Part shown: positions 49,729 to 59,199 of the stretch, in pieces | Layout: the number at the start of each line of letters is the position of its first letter | How positions within the stretch are numbered: position 1 is the stretch's first letter | Origin: Streptomyces sp. Ru72 | Lineage (GTDB): Bacteria; Actinomycetota; Actinomycetes; Streptomycetales; Streptomycetaceae | DNA: 64,000 nucleotides | Assembly: GCF_002920635.1 (NCBI RefSeq) | Contig: NZ_PQSR01000007.1 | Span: 1-64,000, forward strand | Direction of reading: 5' to 3' | Notes under the pieces: model-generated | The model's input: only the letters and a program-made list of their open reading frames with translations | Told to the model about the DNA's origin: nothing | Databases searched by the model: none | Position numbers and translations under genes: made by a program

Positions 49729-50607
49729 ATGGGCCCGGTGAGCCGGTCACGGAGGGGAGCTCGCGGGGGGAGGCCGGCCGCCGGACTGCTGGCCGCGCTC
49801 GTGCTGCTGCTGACCGGCTGCTCGGGTGGTGGCGCCGACACCGGCGACACGGCCGCCGGGCCGTCGGTGTCGGCGGCCACCTCCGTCACCGGCGCCCCGG
49901 CGCCCGCCGCCACCGCGCCCTCCGCCTCGCCGACACCGCCCTACCCCACCGGCTCCGCAGGCTGTCACCCCGGCGACGGGTGGACCCAGAAGGAGACGGC
50001 CGACTGGGTGCGGCTGGAGAGCGAGACGCCCGACACGTTCACCCCGGCCGCGGGGAGCGTCCGCCTGCGCACATCCCTCCTCGGCTACGACGGGCCGCTG
50101 TGCGCACCGGTCACCGTCCAGGTGCAGTTCTGGAAGCTCACCTACGGCAGCACGGGGAAGCGCGACGTGGTCCCCCGTCCCACCGAGAGCGGCCCCGACT
50201 ACTACTTCTCCATGCGGTCCCTGGGGAGGACCCAGGTGCGGTTCGACGGCACCGCGGAGAAGAGCGTTCCGGTGCCGAAGAGCCTGTACGACGACAACCG
50301 CACCGTGTGCGAAGGCGCTTTGCTGGCCGTGTACGTGGGCAAACCGCTGCTGGACAGGGAACTGCCGAAGGAGATCCGGATCGGCGGTTCCCTGTCGGAC
50401 TACGACCCCCTCCTCGGCGACCATGTGCCCTTCAGGACGGAGCGAATCGCGGAACAGCAGCTGTCCCCGCCCACCGCGCCGCAGGTGTGCGGCCCCGACG
50501 GCACACCGACCGCCGACCCGTCCCGCACTCCGGGGCTCACCGACCCGCTCGACCCGACGGACCGTCCCTCCTTCGATCTCGGGGACCTCATGCCGGCCAC
50601 TCCCTAG
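49729..50607 (+). CDS. Lipoprotein of unknown function
   Basis: A ~292-residue exported protein. Basic N-terminus, hydrophobic core and lipobox LLTGC place a lipidated cysteine near residue 31. A Thr/Ala/Pro-rich linker follows, then a folded part with two Cys (GCHPGDGWTQKETADWVRLE, GPLCAPVTVQVQFWKLTYG) and a Pro/Thr-rich end. No family recognised. The ATG at 49729 lies just after GGAGGGGGG; ATG 49699 or GTG 49738 are possible. Its 3' end overlaps the convergent LuxR gene by 20 bp. Confidence 0.65.
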   Translation: MGPVSRSRRGARGGRPAAGLLAALVLLLTGCSGGGADTGDTAAGPSVSAATSVTGAPAPAATAPSASPTPPYPTGSAGCHPGDGWTQKETADWVRLESETPDTFTPAAGSVRLRTSLLGYDGPLCAPVTVQVQFWKLTYGSTGKRDVVPRPTESGPDYYFSMRSLGRTQVRFDGTAEKSVPVPKSLYDDNRTVCEGALLAVYVGKPLLDRELPKEIRIGGSLSDYDPLLGDHVPFRTERIAEQQLSPPTAPQVCGPDGTPTADPSRTPGLTDPLDPTDRPSFDLGDLMPATP

Positions 50608-53510
50608 GGCGGCGGCGGTGCGGCCCGAAACGCGATCCGTCACGGCGGGCCATCAGTCCCGTCAGCGCCGCCCGGGAGGAGACACCGGTCTTGCGGTAGA
50701 TGCGCGAGACATGGGTCTCCACCGTGCGGCGGCTCAGAAAGAGCCGGGTCGCGATCGCCTGGCTCGTCAGGCCCTCCGCGACCAGTTCGGCTATCTCCAG
50801 CTCGCGTGCGGTGAGTCCGGCCAGCAGCGCGTCGGGGCCCCGTCCGGCGTCGGCGACCGACGGCCGCACCGCCTCCGCCAGGCCCGCCAGCATCCCGGAA
50901 CCCCCGGCCGAGGCCAGCCGCTGCGCCCTGCTCCAGGCGGCGTGGGCACGCCCTGCGCCCTCGGTCGAGGCGAGCAGCGGGGCGCCCAGCAGCAGCGAGT
51001 ACGCCTCCCAGAAGACGGCACCGCACCGGGCGCTCTCCGCGGCCGCCCTCGGTGAACAGGTGCGCCGCCGCGGCCACGTCGCCTTCGGCCAGCGGAAGGT
51101 GGGCCCTGCTGCGCATCGCCGAGCCCCGCTGCACCGGCAGCCCGAGCTGCTCGGCCTCCTTGCGGGCCCGCTCCGCCCAGATCCGCGCCGCGTCCCGGTC
51201 GCCGTCGGACACGGCGGCGGTGACCAGGATCTCCAGGAAGAGGGGGCGCATCGAGGGCTGGAGGCGCAGCAGTTCGGGACCGCCGGCGTGGAGGACGGCG
51301 TCCCGGGCGCGGGCGCTGTCGCCGGCGATGAGGGCCGCGTAACCGAGCATGCACCTGGCCATGGAGGCCCACCAGTTCTCACCCGGCCCGGCGGCCGCCA
51401 CCGCCTCCTCGGCCGCGGCCAGGGGCCGGGGGTCGCCGGGCGGGCAGGCCGCGATCAGGGCGTGTGCCTTGTTGGCCAGGACGAACGCCAGCAGCTCGTC
51501 GCTGCCGATGCCGCGCGCGATGTCCTCGGCCTCCTCGGCCAGTTCCACGGCCGAGGGCAGTCGGCAGGTCTGGATGCGGAGGTGGGCCTTGCACAGCAGC
51601 AGGTGCGGCAGCAGATAGACCTGCCCGCTGCGCCGGGCGATGCCCAGGCCGCGGTCGGCGTGCCGCTCGGCGTCGGCGAAGCGTTCCAGGAACGCCTCCG
51701 CCCAGCCGAGCCTGGCCAGCGGTTCGCACAGGCCCCTGAGGTGGTTGTCGGGCAGGGCGTCCACCAGTGCGGCCGCCTGCCGCGCGAAGCGGTTCGCCGC
51801 GGCCGTGTCCCCCTCGTACGCCTCTCCCAGCGCGGACACGGCGAGCGCCCCCGCCTCGCCGAGTTCGTCGTCGAGGGAGCGGGCGAGGACGACGGTGCGC
51901 GCCATGTCGGCGCGGATCTCGGGGTACCTGGTGTCGTGCGGTGCCGACGAGCCCAGTTCGAGGGCCAGTTGCACCGCGTCGGCCGGAGCGGGGCCGGGCG
52001 TGCGGGCCAGCTCGCGGCGCAGCAGTGCGACCGCTTCCGCGTACCGTCCCAGGTGCCGTTCCATGAGGGCGCACAGCACCACGGCGGTGGCCCGGATGCC
52101 GGAGTCGTCGTCCCCGGACAGTGCGATCACCTCGTGCAGCAGGTCCCGGCTCTCCCGCAGGCTGCCGGACACCCCGAGCGCGCGGGCACGGACCAGCATC
52201 AGCTCGCGGCGCCGTGCGGACTGCTCCGGGGTGTGCGGCAGATGCCCGAGCACCACCTCGAGCCAGTGGGCACAGCTCGCCGGTGCGGTGCCGGCGGCCT
52301 GCTCGGCGGCCTCGGTCAGGACGGCCGCGGCCTCGGGGTCCCAGCCGGTCATCGCCCGCTCGACGTGGTGGGCCCGCTCGGCGGCCGGGGCGCCGAGGCG
52401 TGCCAGTTCGGCGGCGGCCAACCGGTGGATCTCGGTCCGGCGCCACGGGTCGGTGCCCTGGTGCACCAGGGTTCTGATGACGGGGTGGCGCAGGGCGAGC
52501 CGTCCCTGTGCCGCGGGGCGCAGCAGGTCGCGGCGGGTCAGGTCCGTCAGGGCGGCCGTCAGCCGGCCGTGGGTGAGACCGGTGACATGGGCCAGCATGG
52601 CCGGGGTGGCGTGGTCGCCGAGGGCGGCGACCGCCTCCACCGTGTCGCGCTGCGCGGGGCCCAGCGGTGTCAGTTCGTCCAGCAGCAGCGAACCGAGGCC
52701 GAGCGGGGCCGGGTGCCGCGCCGTCGCGCCCGCGCGGTGGGCCTGCGAGAGGGCGAGGAAGTACAGCGGGTTGCCGCCGCTGGCCGAGTACAGCTCCACG
52801 GCCTCGTCGCGCGGAAGGTCGGGGGTGAGCTCTTCGACGCACTCGCGTTCACCCAGGGGGCCGAGGCCGAGCCGGAGCACGGTGGCGTTGTCGATGCCCC
52901 GGGTGAGAGCGGCGGTCAGCGAGGCCGGGGTCTGGCGGTCGCGGCGGGCGGTGACGAGGACGACGCGGGCCGGCACGGGGTGGCGTACGAGGTGGTCGAC
53001 GAGCTCCAGGGATGCCGCGTCGGCCCAGTGCAGGTCGTCCAGGGCCACGAGCAGGCCGGGGCCGGCGAGGTGGGCCAGCAGGGCGGCGGTGGCCCGGTGG
53101 AGTCCGAAGCGGTCGGCCGGGCCGTCGGGGCGCGGCCGACCGGAGCCGCCGTGCAGCAGCGGGGCGACCGCGTCGGCGTCCGGGAAGCCGGCCGCGGCGC
53201 CCGGGGGTAAGTCGGCCAGGGCCTCGGTGAACGGCTGGAACGGGATGTGCTGCTCGTACTCGGTGGCCCTGCCGCGCAGCACGGTCATGCCGCGCCGCCG
53301 TGCGCGTGCGCAGATCTCGCTCAGCAGCCGGCTCTTGCCGATGCCGGCTTCGCCGGTGACGTCGACGAGCGGGGGAGGGCCGCCGGGACCGCCCGGGCCG
53401 AGCGCCTGGCCCAGCAGCCGGTCGAAGAGCCGCAGTTCCGTCGTCCGGCCGGCGAGCGGTGCGCCGGGCCCGCGGGCCGGCGGATCGTCATGCGGTGCGG
53501 CGGTTCCCAT
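50588..53510 (-). pseudogene. LuxR-family ATP-binding regulator (LAL type), split by a one-base frameshift
   Basis: A ~970-residue LAL regulator. The N-terminal AAA ATPase has Walker A GEAGIGKSR and Walker B LLVALDDLHWAD; a TPR-like helical middle follows. The C-terminal LuxR HTH (LTARELEIAELVAEGLTSQAI) is in a different frame. The frames join near 51046-51048, where a GGG run (CCC on plus) has one base too many; removing it restores a smooth AAHLFTEAAAESARCGAVFW. Either the gene is newly broken, leaving an ATPase without DNA-binding domain, or the sequence has an error. ATG 53510 is the start. Conserved codon bias in both parts argues for recent change. Confidence 0.75.
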
Positions 53511-53590
53511 GTGCCCTCCCCCGAGCGCTGTTCCCTCTGCTGATTCCTACCCCACACCGGGCTCGCCGGTCACTGCCGCCGACCGGTGTC

Positions 53591-54385
53591 TCACGGGGTG
53601 CCGTGCCGAACGTAGGCCGTGGGGGGTACCCCCACCGTCGCTGTGAAGTCCCTCACCAGATGGGCCTGGTCCGCGTAGCCCAGGTCGGCCGCCAGGCCCG
53701 CCCAGTCCACCGCCCTCTCGGTCTCCGCGCGTTCCAGGGCCTCGTGGATGCGGTAGCGCAGGACGACCCACTTGGGGCCCACGCCCACGTACGCGGCGAA
53801 CAGGCGCTGCATGACCCGTACGGACATGCCCTCGGAGCGGGCGAAGTCGGTGACGCGGCGGATGGTGCGGTCCGTGCGGATGCGGTCGACGAGGGCCATG
53901 GCGAGGTCGGCCCGGGGGTCGGGCAGGGGGGCGAGGCCGAGGAGGAAGGTGTCCAGGGCTGTGACACGGGCGTCCTCGTCGTCGGGGGCGAGGACGGTGC
54001 GCGCGTCGGCTTCCGGGAGCACGATCCGCTTGCCCGTCCACTCCGAGACCGACCGGTCGGGGAAGAAGGGGCGGAAGCCGCCCGGGCGGAACTGGATGCC
54101 GCAGACGCGGCCCTTTCCCTCCAGTTTCCGGGTGAAGAGCTCCAGGCCGATACCGGCGATCTCGGCGAAGGGCTCCTGGTCCTCGTACTGCTGGAAGACG
54201 ATGTTCACGGACGGGTGCGGCACCACGTGTGAGGCGTAGGGCCGGGTCAGGTCCCAGTCGATCAGCCAGTAGTGCTCCAGGTACGGCCGCAGGGGCTCGG
54301 CCGGTTCGCGGCGGCGGAAGTCCACGTGCGCGAAGAGCTCCGCTGCGTCGACGATTCCTCGGGTGTCACGGCGGGGGGCGGCCAT
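53591..54385 (-). CDS. AraC-family transcriptional regulator
   Basis: A 264-residue regulator with an N-terminal DUF6597-like domain (LRPYLEHYWLIDWDLTRPYA and HPSVNIVFQQY) and a C-terminal AraC HTH (ARSEGMSVRVMQRLFAAYVG, AADLGYADQAHLVRDFTATV). The second HTH end TVGVPPTAYV is encoded by a palindromic GGGGGGTACCCCC stretch. ATG 54385 fits the conserved start. It is divergent from the LLM monooxygenase/FMN-reductase operon, which it may control; the 106-bp gap is A+T-rich around 54450-54475. Confidence 0.85.
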   Translation of the reverse strand: MAAPRRDTRGIVDAAELFAHVDFRRREPAEPLRPYLEHYWLIDWDLTRPYASHVVPHPSVNIVFQQYEDQEPFAEIAGIGLELFTRKLEGKGRVCGIQFRPGGFRPFFPDRSVSEWTGKRIVLPEADARTVLAPDDEDARVTALDTFLLGLAPLPDPRADLAMALVDRIRTDRTIRRVTDFARSEGMSVRVMQRLFAAYVGVGPKWVVLRYRIHEALERAETERAVDWAGLAADLGYADQAHLVRDFTATVGVPPTAYVRHGTP

Positions 54386-54491
54386 GTCCGGGATCGTACG
54401 AGCGGGCACTGACAAGGGCGGAATAGCGGGAGAGGCGGATCCGTTTGCGGGTATAGTTGAATCATAAACAACCTGGAGGGTGTGAGCGACC

Positions 54492-55613
54492 ATGCAGTTC
54501 GGAATCTTCAGCGTCGGTGATGTCACGCCGGACCCGACCACCGGCCGGACGCCGACCGAGCGCGAGCGGATCAAGGCCATGGTCGCCATCGCGCTGAAGG
54601 CGGAGGAGGTCGGCCTGGACGTCTTCGCGACGGGCGAGCACCACAACCCGCCGTTCGTGCCGTCGTCCCCGACCACGATGCTCGGCTACATAGCCGCCCG
54701 CACCGAGAAGCTGATCCTCTCCACGTCCACCACCCTCATCACCACCAACGACCCGGTGAAGATCGCCGAGGACTACGCGATGCTCCAGCACCTCGCGGAC
54801 GGCCGGGTCGACCTGATGATGGGGCGCGGCAACACCGGCCCGGTGTATCCGTGGTTCGGGCAGGACATCCGGGAGGGCATCAACCTCGCCATCGAGAACT
54901 ACGCCCTGCTGCGCCGGCTGTGGCGCGAGGACGTGGTGAACTGGGAGGGCAAGTTCCGCACGCCGTTGCAGGGCTTCACGTCCACGCCCCGGCCGCTGGA
55001 CGACGTACCGCCGTTCGTCTGGCACGGCTCGATCCGCTCCCCGGAGATCGCCGAGCAGGCCGCCTTCTACGGCGACGGCTTCTTCCACAACAACATCTTC
55101 TGGCCCGCCGACCACACCAAGCGCATGGTCGAGTTCTATCGGGAGCGCTTCGCCCACTACGGGCACGGCACACCCGAGCAGGCGATCGTCGGCCTGGGCG
55201 GGCAGGTGTTCATGCGGAAGAACTCCCAGGACGCGGTGCGCGAGTTCCGGCCCTACTTCGACAACGCGCCGGTGTACGGGCACGGCCCGTCCCTCGAGGA
55301 CTTCACCGAGCAGACCCCGCTGACCGTCGGGTCGCCGCAGCAGGTGATCGAGAGGACGCTGGGCTTCCGCGAGTACGCCGGGGACTACCAGCGGCAGCTG
55401 TTCCTGATGGACCACGCGGGACTGCCCCTGAAGACCGTGCTGGAGCAGCTCGACATGCTCGGCGAGGAGGTCGTTCCGGTGCTGCGGAAGGAGTTCGCCA
55501 AGGACCGGCCGGCCGGCGTGCCGGACGCGCCGACGCACGCGTCGCTGCTGGCCGCCGAGGAAGCCGGGCAGAGCGCGCAGGAGACCGCCGCGGAAGGGGT
55601 GAGCACCGTATGA
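54492..55613 (+). CDS. LLM-class flavin-dependent oxidoreductase (luciferase-like monooxygenase)
   Basis: A 373-residue TIM-barrel flavoprotein of the bacterial-luciferase-like family that uses FMNH2 and oxygen. Signatures: MQFGIFSVGDVTPDPTTGRT, DVFATGEHHNPPFVPSSPTT, LSTSTTLITTNDPVKIAEDY, GRVDLMMGRGNTGPVYPWFG and FVWHGSIRSPEIAEQAAFYG. The last ~45 residues are Ala-rich and variable. Its stop overlaps the start of an FMN reductase gene (ATGA), so the reductase presumably supplies FMNH2. A TATAGT -10-like box lies at 54454-54459. Substrate unknown. Confidence 0.9.
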   Translation: MQFGIFSVGDVTPDPTTGRTPTERERIKAMVAIALKAEEVGLDVFATGEHHNPPFVPSSPTTMLGYIAARTEKLILSTSTTLITTNDPVKIAEDYAMLQHLADGRVDLMMGRGNTGPVYPWFGQDIREGINLAIENYALLRRLWREDVVNWEGKFRTPLQGFTSTPRPLDDVPPFVWHGSIRSPEIAEQAAFYGDGFFHNNIFWPADHTKRMVEFYRERFAHYGHGTPEQAIVGLGGQVFMRKNSQDAVREFRPYFDNAPVYGHGPSLEDFTEQTPLTVGSPQQVIERTLGFREYAGDYQRQLFLMDHAGLPLKTVLEQLDMLGEEVVPVLRKEFAKDRPAGVPDAPTHASLLAAEEAGQSAQETAAEGVSTV

Positions 55614-56377
55614 AAAAGCTGGTCGTCGTCTCGGCGGGGCTGAGCGTGCCGTCGTCGACGCGGCTGCTCGCGGACCGGCTGGCCGCCGCGGTGGAGGACA
55701 GGGCGCCGGTGTCGGTGCGGGTCGTGGAGTTGCGGGACCTCGCCGTGGAGATCGCGCACAACTTCACGAACGGCTTTCCGGGCCGGGCGCTCGCCGCCGC
55801 GCTCGAGGCCGTGACGGAGGCGGACGGGCTGATCGTCGTCACGCCGGTGTTCTCGGCGTCGTACAGCGGGCTGTTCAAGTCGTTCTTCGACGTGCTGGAG
55901 AAGGACGCGCTGGTGGGCAAGCCGGTCCTGGTCGCCGCCACCGGCGGCTCGGCCCGGCATTCCCTGGTCCTGGACCACGCGCTGCGTCCGCTCTTCTCCT
56001 ACCTGCGCGCGGTGGTCGCCCCGACGGGCGTCTACGCGGCGTCGGAGGACTGGGGCGCGGAGGGCCTGCCGGAACGGATCGAACGGGCGGCGGGGGAGCT
56101 GGCCGGGCTGATGGGGGCGGGCTCCCTCCGGGAGGGGCCGGACGCGCCGGTGACGGTCCCTGCCCCTTCCGCACCTGAGCCTCGCGGGTCCCTTGCCGGG
56201 CCCGCCGGGTCCGTGGCGGAGCCTGCCGGTGCCCTGCCGCAGCCCGCGGCAGCGAAGAGCGCGGCCGGGGCGGCGCACGGCGACGGCACGCCCGCGGGGA
56301 ACGGCCGTGGCGCGACCGTCTCGCACGGCTTCCGGGTGGTCCCGTTCGAGGAGCAGCTGGCCGCCCTGCGGGGCTAG
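55610..56377 (+). CDS. NADPH-dependent FMN reductase (CE1759 type) partner of the LLM monooxygenase
   Basis: A 255-residue flavodoxin-fold reductase. The FMN-binding start is LVVVSAGLSVPSSTRLLADR; ADGLIVVTPVFSASYSGLFK and AATGGSARHSLVLDHALRPL follow. After residue ~180 comes a 50-residue Ala/Pro/Gly-rich linker (PSAPEPRGSLAGPAGSVAEP) before a conserved-looking end (VSHGFRVVPFEEQLAALRG). It overlaps the monooxygenase stop by four bases. Its own TAG stop is the first TAG of a downstream MITE-like element, so the C-terminus may have been set by that insertion. Confidence 0.88.
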   Translation: MKKLVVVSAGLSVPSSTRLLADRLAAAVEDRAPVSVRVVELRDLAVEIAHNFTNGFPGRALAAALEAVTEADGLIVVTPVFSASYSGLFKSFFDVLEKDALVGKPVLVAATGGSARHSLVLDHALRPLFSYLRAVVAPTGVYAASEDWGAEGLPERIERAAGELAGLMGAGSLREGPDAPVTVPAPSAPEPRGSLAGPAGSVAEPAGALPQPAAAKSAAGAAHGDGTPAGNGRGATVSHGFRVVPFEEQLAALRG

Positions 56378-56536
56378 GGTCTTTCGTTCGGATCAGGCCG
56401 GATCAGGGAGCGGGGCATGGTGCGTGCAGCTGCAAGGCGGAGGAGGGAGTCGACGCGGAGCGTCGGCGAGTGACGACAACGCCGCAGATGTGCGTGCCAT
56501 GCCCCGCGAGCCCGGCATGATCCAAACGAGAGGCCC
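56377..56536. mobile_element. MITE-like repeat element of Streptomyces
   Basis: About 160 bases bounded by imperfect inverted ends GGGTCTTTCGTTCGGATCA (56377-56395) and TGATCCAAACGAGAGGCCC (56518-56536), which match at 16 of 19 positions as inverted repeats. The interior (GCAGCTGCAAGGCGG, GGAGTCGACGCGGAG, TGACGACAACGCCGCAGATG) is the stereotyped sequence I recall from intergenic elements across Streptomyces genomes. It has no gene and directly abuts the FMN-reductase stop. Confidence 0.7.
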
Positions 56537-56538
56537 AA

Positions 56539-56557
56539 GGGTCTTTCGTTCGGATCA
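56539..56557. repeat. Solo terminal repeat of the MITE-like element
   Basis: A second exact copy of GGGTCTTTCGTTCGGATCA, in the same orientation as the left end, begins two bases after the element's right end. It is either part of a second, decayed element or a scar of a tandem insertion. Confidence 0.75.
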
Positions 56558-56917
56558 TGCCGTGGGTGAGGGTGGGCCGCCGCCGTCGTGCGTGCCGGCC
56601 CACCCTTCCGCGTCGGCCGGTCTCCGGACCGGGGGGAGGATCCGGGACCGGCCGCGCGGACCCTCGCCCGGCCACGCCCTGGGATGGCGGGCCGGGCGGG
56701 CTCGGGGATTCGGCGGACCGTCGGCCGCCGTGCCGCGGCCCGCCTCGATGGCTCTCCGCGTCCCCCCCCGGAGGGTCACGCGGTGATGTCGACTTCGCCG
56801 ACACAGTGGCCCGACCAGGTAAGTCACCGCGGCTGAGGCGGTGAGAGGCGGGTAAGAAGCCCCTTCCTCGCTCCACCACCCGCTGGTGCACCGCCGTGAC
56901 CTTGGCAGACTGGGGGC
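56558..56917. other. Intergenic region upstream of the two-component operon
   Basis: 360 GC-rich bases without a supported gene. The last 100 bases should hold the promoter of the response regulator gene; TGGGGGC ahead of GTG 56918 is the nearest ribosome-site-like sequence. Nothing else recognised. Confidence 0.45.
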
Positions 56918-57628
56918 GTGACCCAGACAGTGCTGCTCGCCGAGGACGACCGCGCCATCCGCCATGCCCTGGAACGCGCGCTGACGCTGGAGGGTTATCA
57001 GGTGACCGCCGTGGCCGACGGGGTCGAGGCCCTCGCCCAGGCCCACCGCAGCCGCCCCGACGTGCTCGTCCTCGATGTGATGATGCCCGGCATCGACGGC
57101 CTCCAGGTGTGCCGGGTGCTGCGTGCCGAGGGCGACCGCACGCCCATCCTGATGCTGACCGCGCTGGTCGAGACGGCCGACCGCATCGCGGGCCTGGACG
57201 CGGGCGCCGACGACTACGTCGTCAAACCGTTCGACGTCGAGGAGGTCTTCGCCCGGCTCCGGGCCCTGCTGCGCCGCAGCAACGGCGGCTCCTTCGAGGC
57301 CCCCAAGGAGGAGGACAAGACCCCCACCGGCCAGGTGTCCGTCGCCGGGCTGCGCATGGACGTGCAGGCGCGCCGGGCGTGGCGAGGCGAGCGCGAGCTG
57401 GAACTGACCCGCACCGAGTTCGACCTGCTGGAACTGCTCGCCCGCAACGCGGGCATCGTCCTGGACCACGCCACGATCTACGACCGCATCTGGGGTTACG
57501 ACTTCGGCCCCGGATCCAAGAACCTCGCCGTCTACGTGGGCTATCTGCGGCGCAAGCTCGACGAGCCGGGCGCGCCGGCGCTCATCCACACGGTACGTGG
57601 CGTGGGGTACGTACTGAGGGAGGACTAG
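56918..57628 (+). CDS. OmpR-family response regulator
   Basis: A 236-residue regulator: receiver domain with phospho-acceptor Asp53 (VLVLDVMMPGIDG), Thr in LMLTAL and Lys in YVVKPFDV, then a linker and a winged-helix Trans_reg_C domain (LTRTEFDLLELLARNAGIVL, YVGYLRRKL, IHTVRGVGYVLRED). It resembles MprA/PrrA-type actinobacterial regulators. Start GTG 56918. The histidine kinase gene begins directly after its stop. Confidence 0.92.
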   Translation: MTQTVLLAEDDRAIRHALERALTLEGYQVTAVADGVEALAQAHRSRPDVLVLDVMMPGIDGLQVCRVLRAEGDRTPILMLTALVETADRIAGLDAGADDYVVKPFDVEEVFARLRALLRRSNGGSFEAPKEEDKTPTGQVSVAGLRMDVQARRAWRGERELELTRTEFDLLELLARNAGIVLDHATIYDRIWGYDFGPGSKNLAVYVGYLRRKLDEPGAPALIHTVRGVGYVLRED

Positions 57629-59194
57629 GTGCCTCCACCGCGTCGATCGGGCGCCGACGTGGCCGTCGGGTTCTGGATGAGCCTGTGGCATCGGCTGCCG
57701 GCCGGGCTCCGCGGCCGGCTGCGGCTGCGGGCCAGGCTGCGCAAGGTGTCCTCGTTGCGGACGACCTTCACGGTGTCGTTCGCGGCCGTCGCCGCCGGCG
57801 TCACCGTCCTCGTCGGATTTCTGAGCTACGACGCCGCCGCCCGCCTGGTGCGCGTCGACCAGCAGACCGTGTTCACCCAGGTCGTCGCCGACCTGCGGGC
57901 CCAGGTCAGCCAGAAGCAGCTGATGCCGGACGACTTCGCCATCTCCGACAAGGACCACGACACCCCGCGCGACGACATCATCCGGCCCGCCCGCACGGTC
58001 GTGCAGGTGCTCGGCCCCGGCGGCGCGGTCGTCGACCACTCCAACCCGCCGCTGCCCGTGGGCGCCGACGACCGCAAGATCGCCGCCAGTGCCAAGGCCG
58101 CCAAGCTGCTGGAGCACCGGAACGTCGACGTCGGCGGCGACGTCTACCGGGTCGCGACCGTGGCGCTCGGCCACGGCCGCGGCGGGGTGCAGGTCGCCCA
58201 GGAGCTCAGCTCCACCGAGGACCTGCTGCGCAGCCTCCAGCAGCGCACGGCCTTGTTGATGGGAGCGGTCGTGATCGCGGCCGGCCTGTTCGGCTGGTGG
58301 CTGGCCCGGCGGATGACCCGGCGGCTGGTCGTCCTCGCGGGGGCCGCGGAGGACGTGGCGCGCACTCGACGGCTCGGCATCCAGGTGCCGGTCACCGGGA
58401 ACGACGAGGTGGGCCGTCTCGGCCGCTCCTTCGACCGCATGCTCGGGCGCCTCGCCCAGTCGGAGGAGGACCAGCGGCGCCTGGTGCAGGACGCGGGTCA
58501 CGAGCTGCGCACGCCGCTCACCTCGCTGCGGACGAACATCTCCCTGCTGCGCCGGATAGACGAGCTGCCGCCCGCCGCCCGCGAGGAGCTGGTCGCCGAC
58601 CTCGCGGAGGAGTCCCGCGAGCTGACCGACCTGGTGAACGAGCTGGTCGCGCTGGCGGCCGGGCAGTCGGACACCGAGCCGGTGCAACGGCTGACGCTGG
58701 CCGACGTCGCGGAGGACGCGGCGACGATCGCCCGGCGGCGTACGGGGCGCGAGATCGTCGTCCGGGCCAGTGGTGACACGACGGTCGACGGCCGTACCAC
58801 GGCCTTGCAGCGGGCGGTTTCGAACCTGCTGGAGAACGCGGCGAAGTTCGACCGGGACGCCGAGGCGCCGATCGAGATCGTCGTGACCGGTCCCGAGCAT
58901 CCGCTCCAGCTGGAGGACTCGGACGAGCCCGAGAGCGGGGCGCCGCTGGGGATCGTACGGGTGGAGGTGCTGGATCGGGGGCCCGGGATCGAGGAGCCGG
59001 ATCTCATGCGGATCTTCGACCGGTTCTACCGGGCCGCGGACGCGCGGAGTCTGCCGGGGTCCGGGCTGGGGTTGTCGATCGTGCGGGAGGTCGCCACCTC
59101 GCACGGGGGTGCCTCGTTCGCGTACCGGCGTGAGGGGGGCGGGGCGGTCATCGGGTTCACGGTGGGCGGGGGAGCCAGGGCCGGGGGCGACTGA
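57629..59194 (+). CDS. Sensor histidine kinase (MprB-like)
   Basis: A 521-residue kinase. Membrane helix 1 (about residues 48-70), an extracytoplasmic sensor of ~140 residues, membrane helix 2 (LLMGAVVIAAGLFGWWLARR), HAMP, HisKA with phospho-acceptor His291 (QDAGHELRTPLTSLRTNI), and HATPase (AVSNLLENAAKF, EVLDRGPGIEE, GSGLGLSIVREVA). GTG 57629 immediately follows the regulator's TAG with GGAGG six bases upstream, so they are one operon. No ligand clue in the sensor. It is convergent with the APC permease gene. Confidence 0.93.
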   Translation: MPPPRRSGADVAVGFWMSLWHRLPAGLRGRLRLRARLRKVSSLRTTFTVSFAAVAAGVTVLVGFLSYDAAARLVRVDQQTVFTQVVADLRAQVSQKQLMPDDFAISDKDHDTPRDDIIRPARTVVQVLGPGGAVVDHSNPPLPVGADDRKIAASAKAAKLLEHRNVDVGGDVYRVATVALGHGRGGVQVAQELSSTEDLLRSLQQRTALLMGAVVIAAGLFGWWLARRMTRRLVVLAGAAEDVARTRRLGIQVPVTGNDEVGRLGRSFDRMLGRLAQSEEDQRRLVQDAGHELRTPLTSLRTNISLLRRIDELPPAAREELVADLAEESRELTDLVNELVALAAGQSDTEPVQRLTLADVAEDAATIARRRTGREIVVRASGDTTVDGRTTALQRAVSNLLENAAKFDRDAEAPIEIVVTGPEHPLQLEDSDEPESGAPLGIVRVEVLDRGPGIEEPDLMRIFDRFYRAADARSLPGSGLGLSIVREVATSHGGASFAYRREGGGAVIGFTVGGGARAGGD

Positions 59195-59199
59195 CCGGG

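Noticed and set aside
53615..53634. Further copy of the GGGGGTACCCC hairpin repeat within the AraC gene
   Set aside because: Only the palindromic core is present, and the encoded residues (VGVPPTAYV) fit the AraC family end, so insertion is not supported.
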